Positions 10,417-19,869 of a stretch of 64,000 bases of DNA are shown here, in pieces. Origin of the DNA: Lonicera japonica (lineage: Eukaryota; Streptophyta; Magnoliopsida; Dipsacales; Caprifoliaceae). The notes under the pieces are model-generated. The model made no database searches, was not told the origin of the DNA, and saw only the letters and a list, made by a program, of their open reading frames with translations. Positions within the stretch are counted from its first letter, which is position 1, and each line of letters starts with the position of its first letter. The position numbers were made by a program, and so were the translations under genes. The stretch is from NCBI GenBank assembly GCA_021464415.1, contig CM038469.1, forward strand, positions 15,416,501 to 15,480,500, in the 5' to 3' direction.

Positions 10417-11534
10417 CTACATAATCACCATAGTTCCCATATTGATTCTGACCCCTAGGATTGTCTCTACCACGACCTCTTCGATAATCGCTTCCTCGAC
10501 CGCCCCGATTCCCTCGAAAACTTGACTTGCCTGGGACTTGTTTGTTTCGGGGGTAAGTTTTGATAAAATGTCCCATGTCCCCACATATATAGCAGCCACT
10601 TGTGCATCCACTACTACTCCCACTACTGGTGTAGTTTCCTCCTGAAGACTCTGAGCTGGAACGAGCTTTCTTGTCTTTACCCCACTTGCCTCTACGATAC
10701 CCTACATTGTCTCTTTTTCGCCCGTATCAGAAGAGAATGAGGAACGACGAGCTTGGGCGTACTGACTATCAATGTTTAGAGCTACTTCGACCAACTGCTT
10801 GAATGAGGTGAACTCATAGAATCCCATGGCATATATATACTCATCCTTCAGCCCTAGGAAGAACATCTCCATTTTTCTTAGTCACTTAGGGCGAAAGTAT
10901 CCATGTACACGCTAAGCTCTTCGAATTTCAGGCGATACTCCTTCCCCGACATTTCCCTTTGAACCAAGCTACAAAGTTCATCTCTCTTAGCTCGGCGACA
11001 GGCATCTGAAACAAATTGTAGTTCGAAAGGCAATCTCAAACTGTCGCCATTTGTGGATTCTCTCGGACTGCTTGCTGAATCTCCACCATCGATGAGCATT
11101 ACCGGTGAGTCTAGTAACCGCAAATTTGACCCACATCATCTTGGGAGTTCTTATAACTTCTAGTCGTTCTTTAATTACGAAGAGCTAACCCTCTGCATCC
11201 TTGGGTCCCTTTGTTCCATCAAACATTGGAGGCTGAAAACGAGTGAATTCTCGCAGGTAAGTGATTTCATTAGTCTCCCCTCCATGCGGTTCTTGATCCT
11301 CCTCTGAATTTTCCAAAATTGGCAAGGTCCTCTTGGGCTTCGGCCCTTGTTTGCACCCGCTCCATTAGTAGACCTGTGACTATTCTTTAGGACTCCACAT
11401 AATTCCCTAATAAAGTCCATCATCTTGTTCATTGCCGAGAGGAGTCCAGAGCTATCTCCCTCCTCAGTTTCAGGGTAACCTTCCGGAAGGGAAGTAGGTT
11501 GAGTAGGGTTCTTGCCTTTACGCTTGGGCAGCAT
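10417..11534 (-). pseudogene. Gag of Tekay-like element (broken)
   Basis: The most plausible start is the ATG at 11534 (MLPKRKGK), just after the leader. The frame is then split. The fragment 11123-10878 holds the Gag capsid-like block (KRDELCSLVQREMSGKEY followed by LKFEELSVYM). Near 10594-10560 a zinc knuckle reads CYICGDMGHFIKTYP; the last zinc ligand, normally Cys, is Tyr. The downstream tail (10560-10400) is rich in Arg-Gly repeats and then Gln/Ser. It would form the particle and bind RNA in a live element. Confidence 0.8.
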
Positions 11535-11649
11535 TCTATAAAATAAAAGATAGTTTAACACACAAAATCCAATAAAGATAGGGTGTAGTGAAAAGGAAGA
11601 TATCCTAGTCTACCCACACTCCGGCGAAAGAAGAAAGAGAACCTAATTC

Positions 11650-11661
11650 CTTCTTATACCA
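11650..11661 (-). other. Primer binding site (initiator tRNA-Met type)
   Basis: On the element strand TGGTATAAGAAG lies 3 bases after the CA end of the 5' LTR. It matches the plant initiator tRNA-Met complement TGGTATCAGAGC except at three positions. This fixes the inner edge of the 5' LTR at 11665 and shows that the terminal segment 11665-12147 belongs to the LTR. Confidence 0.75.
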
Positions 11662-11664
11662 ACT

Positions 11665-13923
11665 TGTGACGCCTCGAGTTCATTTGAGAGGAAGAACCTC
11701 CGGAACACAGTTGGTCACGGAGCCGTACGCGACGGCAGAAGTGACTTTAAATCAAAAGATTCTAATGAGCTAAGAAAATATGTAGTGATCAAGCACAAAC
11801 AACACCACCAAAAGGGAACATGCTAAAACCTGTAGTCTACCCTCCTGTTAACTCGTGCATTACAAATTAGTCAGTACCGTTGTGCAGCGGTTAACTAAAA
11901 TGTAAGTCACTCGTCCACAACAGAATAACACTTAACATTAAACTTATTCCTCTACTCCCGCTATACTTCAACAATAAGAAAAAGGACAAAAAGAACAATA
12001 TAGATCCACAATATATATATATATATATAGAGATAACTTACACAAGCCAACAAAATAGAAGTAAGTAGCAAAGTCTCCATAACTTCAAATAAACTACATA
12101 GATGATACAGACATGCCTAAGTTAATACATGTCAAAGTTATGTTACAACAAAATTTGGTAACATAGCTTTCATGTGGTGAAAGGCTCTCATACTAAACAG
12201 TATCAGAGGAGACTAAGATTTGTCAACCTTTCCCTTATCATCTCTTCCCGTCCCATCCTTAGAAGTACATGCGTAGGAAAAATTGTGAGCCAAAAGGGCC
12301 CAGTAGGAACTATAGGATTTTGTAAGAAAAACATGTATATAGAGTAATCCTTTACAAAAAGAGTTTGTGAGAAATTCGTGTTAATAGGTCATGAATATAT
12401 GTATATAATGTGATATGCTAGTAAATGAATTAGAGTATACATATATATATATATAATGTCAAGACACCGCAACCAGATCTATTATCACATCTGTCAAGTA
12501 TATGTATCCGCCGCATCTAGGATTTTCATAACTTGTGCACACGGATCGCAATCTAACTCGGTTTCTTATGCCCCCAAACCAGAAGACCCCCTATCGGGTC
12601 CACCTAGATGGAAAATGCCCCCAAGGCAATAATATAAACTCACGTAGCCACCAAGGCTATACGCAACAAGTAATAACCATCTACCTGGTACGAGCGGTGT
12701 TGATTACTCAGTATAGGAAAAACTGATAATGTCCCAATAGTAAGTATGAGGTCATATACATCATGTAAAAACACATTATAGAACATTCGCAGAATATCAT
12801 GTAAGATAAAGTGCGTATCAAGGATTTATTTTACCATACGGACTAATAAGTACCTGCGTGCTAAAGGCCAAGAACAAGGGTTTGTCGTAAATCAATGAAA
12901 TGAAAGGAATACATGGGGAAATATGATATACTACGATTTATAAGTAATAATCGACCATTTCCATCATAATTTATAGACCCAAAGTTCATATATATGCAGC
13001 AATATATATATATATATAGAAAATCCCCAAATTTGTATAAAAATGGTGATTGGGTGCTTAAACTCTTAAAATAGGTTTTAATACTAATGTTCCTACCTCG
13101 ATAGCGTTAAACCTTCGTAACTTGAGCCTGCGGATCAAGCTCCAACCAACTAAAGCGCAAGATACTCTACTTGAGTTTTGAGCCCTAGCTTGGTGGAAGT
13201 GGAACAAGGAAGAATATGATGGTGATGATGTGTTTGATTCTTGTTTTGGGTTGAAGGATGAGGTAGAATCACTCTCATGAACCCTTCACCATGATCTCTC
13301 ACTTCTCTCTACTCTCTCCCCTTGCCCTAATCGAAATGGAGGAGAATGAGGGGTGTGGTTTATATAAAAATCGGGTCTAAGCTTGAAAAATACGATTTTG
13401 ACCACTTTCAGGGCAAAGTAGTCGACTAGATTACTATTCATGGAGTCGAATCCATCATGTAGTAGACTCCCTATCTCCATGTAGTCGACTACATGGTTCT
13501 GGAGGTTGGTTCATCCTCAGAATTACTTGTTTGTGCCTCAAGTTGATCTTGTACACCTGTTTTGATCAACGAGAAGGTGGGAATTAGGTTCCAGGCCAAA
13601 CACAAAAGTTCTTGAAAATTAAAATACCTTTCCAATGGCATAAACAGGGTTCAATTACGATATAAAACGAAAAAGTTATGATGTTTCGAATGACTAAAGG
13701 TCAGTTCGTCGGGTAAGTTTCAAATGTGTATAATTCTCTCGAATTTCAATAGGAACACTTAACATGGATCGTTCTACCCTAATATATGAATGTAATGACA
13801 CCTATAAAAGAGTGTGGAGACATTCCCTACATTCGGATACTGTTCGAGCACACTCCCGCGTCTAGAACAGAGAAGTTGCAATCACAAAAAATAATACGAT
13901 GTATTTACTTTACGGGTGTTACA
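11665..13923 (-). repeat. 5' LTR of the Tekay-like element (2,259 bp)
   Basis: On the element strand the LTR begins TGTAACACCCGTAAAG at 13923 and ends GGCGTCACA at 11665, next to the primer binding site. The portion 12153-13923 matches the 3' LTR directly, with the ATAGG empty site of the nested solo LTR near 12714-12718. The portion 11672-12147 matches the 3' LTR only in inverted orientation. A TATA motif lies at 13359-13367. The right flank ATATA (13924-13928) equals the bases before 2668. Confidence 0.85.
13359..13367 (-). promoter_or_regulatory. LTR TATA box (5' LTR)
   Basis: The counterpart of the TATA motif at 6228-6236, kept at the same place in the 5' LTR. It is the likely transcription driver of the element when it was active. 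Confidence 0.55.
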
Positions 13924-13937
13924 ATATATTAAATAAT

Positions 13938-14392
13938 TTAAATGACCATTAAATTTTCAATCTAATATTATTTTGATAATTAGTTTTAAATTGAGTACCG
14001 CTTTAACCATTCTATCCAATTTGGCTATTAAATTTAATACATTTGCGTGGTACATGATTTCGTGTAAGGTTATTATGGTCATATTACAATAAAACAATCT
14101 TTCACTCCGATAATTCTTTACCAAATGGAAACACACAACTATTGTATAAAATATAGCAATATTTTCAACAAACAGTGTAATTTCGGCTATTTTATAACTT
14201 AAATGATTAAAATGCACTTAAATGAAGTCATATCTCTTGCACATGGTTTCATTCCATTTAATTTTAAAATCAAATTGGAAAAATGATAAAAGTGGTACTC
14301 ACTCCAAAGTTGGATGGCTAAAGTGGTTCATTTTAAAGTTTGATGGCCAAAGTGGTACTATATCAAAAGTTTTATGGTCATTTGGGCTGTTT
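13938..14392. mobile_element. Probable MITE (about 455 bp)
   Basis: The left end reads AAATGACCATTAAATTTTCA. The right end, read in reverse complement, is AAATGACCATAAAACTTTTG. This gives imperfect terminal inverted repeats of about 20 bp around a non-coding AT-rich core. A short internal duplication (GATGGCTAAAGTGGTTC and GATGGCCAAAGTGGTAC) lies near the right end. I could not fix a target duplication, so the superfamily is open. Confidence 0.45.
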
Positions 14393-14891
14393 ACTCATAT
14401 ATATATACACACAGGTTATGTACAACTTAAACCATCAATTGCTCAAAAGAATATTGGTTGGTATTTTAAATAAACTCAACACAATAATCAATTTACTTTT
14501 TAACAAATTATTTGAATTTTTAATTAATTATTTAAATTAGTACATATGGCATATATATCATTATTGTATATATTAACCTTATATTTTGCGGGTGAGGGAC
14601 AAATAGAGGAATTGATAAAAAAAAGGCTAAACCTAACCACTATATCTATGTCGAAAAATGACTCAATCAAAAGTTGTAATTTAAATGAAAATAAATCACA
14701 TAATTGCACTGGAATTTGATTAAAAGAAAGTGATGAGTGGTTGAGATACACTTACTTTTAGAATGTGCTTTTGAAAACTTTTTTGCAATGCGTAGCATTT
14801 GTTGTTTGCTAATTGCTCCCCTATAAAAAGTTTCTACGTATGCCCCTGTTATTTAACTTTCCCATTTTTCCTTACTTATTAAATAACAAGA
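14393..14891. other. AT-rich intergenic DNA
   Basis: Nothing recognisable as coding or repetitive was found. The predicted short ORFs are low complexity. Confidence 0.5.
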
Positions 14892-14995
14892 TGAAGGGGA
14901 TATAAATATTATGTTCGAGATTCAATCACTACATGTGCCGAGCTCGCTATAAAATTTTTATGGATCTATCTAAATAGAATAGCAAAGCCAATATA
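14892..14995 (+). repeat. 5' scrap of a short Tat-type LTR
   Basis: The stretch starting TGAAGGGGATATAAATATT and containing GTGCCGAGCTCGCTATAAAAT lines up with the first 100 bp of the LTR at 55115 (TGAAGGGGACCAAT, then GTGCCGAGCTCACTATAGAAT). It is truncated on the right. It may be an independent copy or a remnant of the same family's other LTR. Confidence 0.5.
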
Positions 14996-15094
14996 CTTTT
15001 GTTGTATTATATATTTTGCACAGTGATTTGAAACCATATATACATGAAATATTACAAGGGATAAGCATTGGTGAATAACAGAAGATAAGGATAA

Positions 15095-15830
15095 TTAACA
15101 TGAATTACAAGATAAATATAAGCACAGTAGATGTGTTCTGATATCCCCCCTCAAGCGGATGGTGGTTGAGAGAGCAGCTTCAGCTTGTCGCGTAAAGCTG
15201 TGAATCATTGAATTGTCAATGTTTTGTAATGATGTCAGCAATTTGATCTGCCGTGGACAAAAACTTGACCCGAAGTTAATTTGAGGCCACCTTATCACGG
15301 ATGAAATGAAAATCGATCTCGACGTGCTTAGTATGTGCATGAAATACAGGATTAGTAGCTAAATAAGTGGCGTCAATATTGTTACACCAAAGAATGGGCG
15401 ATTGGTGATGTGGTACATGGAGTTCCTGAAGCAGTGATTGAATCCAAATGAGTTCGGCAGCTACATCTGTAAGTGCTTTATATTCGGATTTAGTGGAGGA
15501 ACGAGCAACAGTCTTCTATTTCTTTGAAGCCTAAGAAATAAGATTATTTCCAACATATATACCAAACCCACATATGGACTTACGGTCATCTGGACACCCA
15601 GCCCAATTGGAGTCCGTATAAGTAACGAGACCAAGAGAAGAAGATCTAGTGATGAGAAGACCATAGTTAATAGTGTGTTTTAGGTAAGGGAGTATTCTTT
15701 TTACATGACTCCAATGGACATTTGTTAGCGCGTGCATAAATTGACACACCTTGTTAACAATGTAAGCAAGGTTAGGACGAGTTAACGAGAGATACTGAAG
15801 AGCACCAACCACTTGGCGAAATTAAGTAGG
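15095..15830 (-). pseudogene. Ty1/copia RNase H region (decayed)
   Basis: Minus-strand fragments match the C-terminal part of copia pol. The fragment at 15812-15531 contains VGALQYLSLTRPNLAY, then HWSHVKRILPYLKHTINYGL, and YTDSNWAGCPDDRKS, where the Asp of TDSNWAG is an RNase H catalytic residue. Overlapping frames at 15664-15461 and 15340-15095 continue the domain to a terminal LRGDI motif. That motif is followed on the element strand by the purine run GAGGGGGGAT near 15150, which looks like the polypurine tract. Several frameshifts and stops are present. Confidence 0.82.
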
Positions 15831-15899
15831 ATCAGAAAAGGGTTTACTGTTCAATTTAGACATTTTTTTAGATGAGGCCACTGGAGATTAAACCGGTTT

Positions 15900-16858
15900 G
15901 GAATTTAGCATGCTAGTGCGAGTGAAAAGATTAATAATATATTTCCTTTGACATAACATCATACTTGCTAGAGTAGAGAATACTTCAATGCCCAAGAAAT
16001 AGTGCGCAGGTCACTGAGGTCTTTAAGGGAAAACTCAAGAGCTAGCTTTTGTACTAGAGAATTAACATGATATGGCTTATTGTTTGTAACTAAGATGTCA
16101 TCAACATACACCAAAATTTATATAGTGACTCTGTCAAACGCGTACACAAACAGAGAAATGTCATTTTTGGAGGCCATAAAACCAAGATTAATAAGATAAG
16201 TAGAAAATCGGTGAAACCACACTTGCGAGGCTTGCTTCAAGCCTTACAAAGAATGATGAAGCTTACAAACATGGTTTGGTTTATTCGGGTCAGCGAATCC
16301 TTGAGGTTGAACCGTATAAACTTCTTCACTCAAATGACCATGAAGAAAAACATTGTTCACATCGAGTTGATGAACTTTCCAACCTTTTAAAAAAGCTAGT
16401 GACAACACAAGCTGAATCGTCGTCAATTTAACAACTGGACTAAAATTTTCAACATAATCTAAACCATACCTTTGATGGAATCCTTTAGCAACGAGCCGTG
16501 CTTTGTGCCTCTAAATAGTACCGTATGACTTATACTTTGTCCGATATACCCATTTACACCTAACAAGGTTTATATGTGGTTTAAATGGAACAAGTGACCA
16601 TGTGCCATTTTGTAAAAGAGCGTCAATTTCTATTGCCATTGCACAATGCCAATGGGAATGTTTGTTGGCTCTAGTAAAGGTATTTGGGCCATGAGGAATA
16701 ATGGTATTGGATGACGATGTCATAGATAAGTTAGCAAAGGGTGAGTATAGTTGTTTGATGGGAATGGATTTAGTCATGTAACGGAGAATCGTAGGGTGAG
16801 TATGGCGTGGTGGTTCAACCCTGATACTCATACTGTGGGCGATAATATAAAACACGAA
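15900..16858 (-). pseudogene. Ty1/copia reverse transcriptase (decayed, 5'-truncated)
   Basis: Read on the minus strand from 16858 downward: a HTHPTILRY linker, then the copia RT start (ALLQNGTWSLVPF and RCKWVYRTKYK at 16660-16511). After a frame change come the [18 protein letters not shown] and [17 protein letters not shown] blocks (16426-16244). The catalytic VYVDDIL is at 16111-16091. The frames are broken by indels and stops. Integrase, protease and gag should lie to the right but are absent: the copy stops at the solo LTR that begins at 16859. The gene order identifies Ty1/copia. Confidence 0.85.
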
Positions 16859-18634
16859 TGTAATATACATCTATACACATACATAGAATCCGAGAGGCAT
16901 ACACACTATGTTAACATGTATTACAAAGTAAACAATAACACAGGCTAGCCGTTGCTTGCCATGTACACACCTACACAACAAAAATGAGTCAATATCAGAG
17001 GTCCTCTACTTCATTCTTGATCCAGTCGCTTCTTCTGTTTTATCCGTCTCCTATATACATGAATTTGTTTACATAAAATGGGGTGAGCTCACAGCTCAGT
17101 AGGGGGGATATAACAGGCAATATTACGTACAAAACGTAATTAACTGTTTAATCATAAATCATGACTCAATCGATAAAACAATGCATGCATGTGCATATGC
17201 AGGTTACCTCCCTTGTGTCAACCATTATACCGAGAGAATACCGAGGCCGAACCGAATCATAATAATAGTAATAATAATAATAATGGGCCTGACCGCCCCC
17301 AAGAGATACCGAAGCTGGGCCGAATCATAATCATAAGAATAAGAACGAGCTTGACCGCCCAAGAGAATAAATCGAACATAATCGCGATATAACATTATCC
17401 AGCCCATAAAGGATCATCATCATATCATAATAGAATTGGACCACATGTCCATCCATATCATATCACAAAATCACAAGTGCTTTGCCAAGGTCTAGATTTT
17501 TGGGCTACTCACCACTGGCTCTAGACAGCCAACCTCATTGCTTTCCCCTGGGGGTTTAGGGATTTTCAACCTAAGGGCACCAAGCCTTACTTATTTTCAC
17601 ATTGGCAAGCACTAGTCAATACGTATTCCTTTCATCATCGAAGGGCCACAATAAAAATCATAATCGGATCCATCACGAGATCATATCAAGTCCCAAAATG
17701 ATATAATAGACATAAGAAGCTTTCGGTACCATAGATACAAGATATATGCCCACATGATAGGTCCTAAGAATAGTCCGAGCTTGCCGAAAGGTCTCCAAGA
17801 ATCCGGTTGACACAATAACGATGCACAATATGCGTAACATGCTAATAAATGAATATTTGAAACAACTTATGCCATAAAACTATAACAAATCTCTATACAT
17901 GTCCCTTGATGTATATAATTCATCAATTAGTTAATTTCATAAATATACAACATCTATACATCCAAAGGATATCTCATGTATGTCAAATAACACATATATA
18001 TCAAGTATAATGGCATATCTTGTTTCAAATCATATACACATGATTTTATAAATCATCAAACATAATCATCCTCATCATATAATAATTCTTAAAATAATGA
18101 CAATTAAAATATGATGATTTATATAGAATAAAATCATATTATCAAGTTTTAAAAATAATTAAACCCATACCTCAAAATATTTAGCCCTAAAGAATGAAAT
18201 TTGAGTTAATACCCGAACTCCGATAAACACAACTCTAAAATTCTTATACCGTTGCGTAGCCCTTGACATATAGAACAACTTTTCCTTAAGGCTCGACTCG
18301 ATTCGGCGTAGTTTTGATGACCAATTTAATAACAAAGCGCTTCCGTACCTATTTTATTTTCTTTCTCTATTCTCTCGGCAAGAATGGAAAAATGATGAAA
18401 AATGGAGATTAAAAGGAAAGTGTGCCAAGTCGGTAGTTAAAGGAAAAAACAAAGTTTTGGCATAATTACAGCATTTAACCCTGAAGTTTCATAACTTTAT
18501 TATTTTAACCCTAAACTTTTGCAACTTTACAATTTAGTCCATACCTAACCAAGATTCCTAAATTCTTCAAAAAATTTACTTAGTCAAGATTAATATGTGT
18601 TTAATTTACACTAATTACATTACGGGGTATTACA
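16859..18634 (-). mobile_element. Solo LTR (about 1.78 kb)
   Basis: The block is bounded by inverted termini TGTAATA and TATTACA. On the minus strand it begins TGTAATACCCCGTAATG, a typical gypsy LTR start. The bases ACGAAT occur at both edges (16854-16859 and 18634-18639), overlapping the terminal T and A by one base, which supports an insertion. No coding was found. Near 17238-17370 a unit of about 68 bp is duplicated (CCGAATCATAATAATAG with GACCGCCCCCAAGAG, then CCGAATCATAATCATAAG with GACCGCCCAAGAG). Left of the block is copia, right is a different element, so the pre-insertion site was already a junction. Confidence 0.68.
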
Positions 18635-18639
18635 CGAAT

Positions 18640-18745
18640 CCAAACCCTTTTACATGTAATTCTAAGCCCTTTCCACAGGCACGGATCCAAAGCACTTTCT
18701 ACAGGTAATCTCAAGCCCTCTCCAAAACCAAAAAAGCCCCATTTG
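18640..18745 (+). repeat. Short AGCCCTTTCYACAGG array
   Basis: About four units of 22-28 bp with the core AGCCCTTTCCACAGG or close variants. They are the reverse complement of the array at 27180-27690 in the related element. The array is short here and long there. Confidence 0.75.
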
Positions 18746-18907
18746 AAATGATATCAGAGAAAGACTGGAATGAGAAAATTTTGTAAAACAAAGGGAACAA
18801 GCACCACAAAAGGATTTTTGGCACATTTTCTTATATTCTAAGTGAAGCCTTTAAGATACAGTCCCAAAGGTTCTTGGACCGAAAATCACAAACACAACAC
18901 GATGATG

Positions 18908-19165
18908 TCAAATGCGAATTTCCAAAGCAAACATTCTCAAATCGCAAGGACGATGATTCTTAGAAAACCTGACAAAGTGAGAAGGAACAAAGTGGGTACA
19001 AAAATAATTGAAAGAGTAAAAAAGAGGATAAATCCTACAGTGACAAAAGAAAAGAATATTGAAACAACAAGAAAGGCAAAAGATGGCAACGAGAGCCACA
19101 TTAAGAGTGACAGCTAGGCCAAAAGGCCCAGGGCTACGTTTTGGGAGAGGAAGGCTGTTGACCAT
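18908..19165 (-). other. Antisense ORF conserved in both family members
   Basis: An ATG-started ORF of 85 codons, antisense to the plus-strand element that carries it. Its first 54 residues align without gaps to the ORF at 26714-26944: SLPLPKRSPGPFGLAVTL here against SLPHPRRSPEPFGLAVTL there, followed by a hydrophobic IFCL...ILFF segment and IYPLFYSFNYF. After about residue 55 the two diverge. Residues 20-50 could form a membrane helix. No known domain is recognised. It may be a real small protein, or merely conserved DNA in a non-coding region. Confidence 0.4.
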
Positions 19166-19869
19166 GCAAAAGAAAGAAAAAACAAGTAAGCTACATCAAA
19201 AAGATTTCAAATAATCAAGGAGGAATAAGGGCATCAAAAAACAGAAAATGATGCTGGCACAAAAAAATTCTTCTCTCACGAAGTCAGAAAATAATAAACA
19301 GAATCGTACACTGGTGACACGACGAAAAGCCACAGAAGCAGAGCAAAAGGCAAAGTCCAAAAACTCATGCATAAGATTCAAGAATCGAGAAAACGTAACT
19401 CGATCCTTTCTCAAAGAAAAAGGAAGCCAACCAAAAGTTCTTGTTTTGTTTCACAAAAAGATATCAGAACTTTCTCTCTCTATCTCTCTATGTCTGTTTA
19501 GAGACTCTCACCCCCTCAGCAAATCATCAACTTTCATCACCTCAACATCTTATCAATTCCCCACATCTCAGCCCCACATCATATTCCCAGCAGATCACCA
19601 ACCTTTAACCTTTATCCTAGCTAGTAGGAATTCTCATTTTCCCAGCAGACCATTAATCACCATATCCCCAGCGGATCTCTCACCCTTAGCCTTTATCCTA
19701 GCCAGTAAAAATTCTTATTTCCTCAGCAGACCATCAATTAGTAGATCACCAACCTGCATCACCAAAGCAGTGTCTCCAGCAGACCATCAATCGTCCTCAA
19801 TAAACCATCTGCCCTAGCCTCTCAAACGCAAAGCAATGTCCCAAATAGATCATCTACCCTCACCCCTAC
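19166..19869. other. Non-coding 3' region of the plus-strand element
   Basis: It includes a pyrimidine-rich stretch (TTTCTCTCTCTATCTCTC near 19470). Below it, 19550-19850 has loosely repeated segments with the core CCAGCAGACCATCAATCA or CCAGCAGATCACCAACC. These are inverted counterparts of the GGTTGGTGA/TCTGCTGG segments at 26230-26400. The ORF at 19248-19817 lies in this repetitive DNA and shows no domain. Confidence 0.55.

Larger units (their letters stand above)
2668..13923 (-). mobile_element. Degenerate Ty3/gypsy chromovirus (Tekay/Del-like)
   Basis: A full-length but dead LTR retrotransposon on the minus strand. The order from right to left is 5' LTR (11665-13923), tRNA-Met-type primer site, gag, protease, reverse transcriptase, RNase H, integrase, chromodomain-like tail, polypurine tract and 3' LTR (2668-6790). 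This PR-RT-RH-INT order is that of Ty3/gypsy. Long LTRs of about 2.2 kb starting TGTAACACCC and a chromodomain-like C-terminus point to a Tekay/Del-type chromovirus; the lineage is inferred, not computed. Coding regions carry stops and frameshifts. The 3' LTR was invaded by a 1.53-kb solo LTR and rearranged around a 5S-bearing block. Confidence 0.88.
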
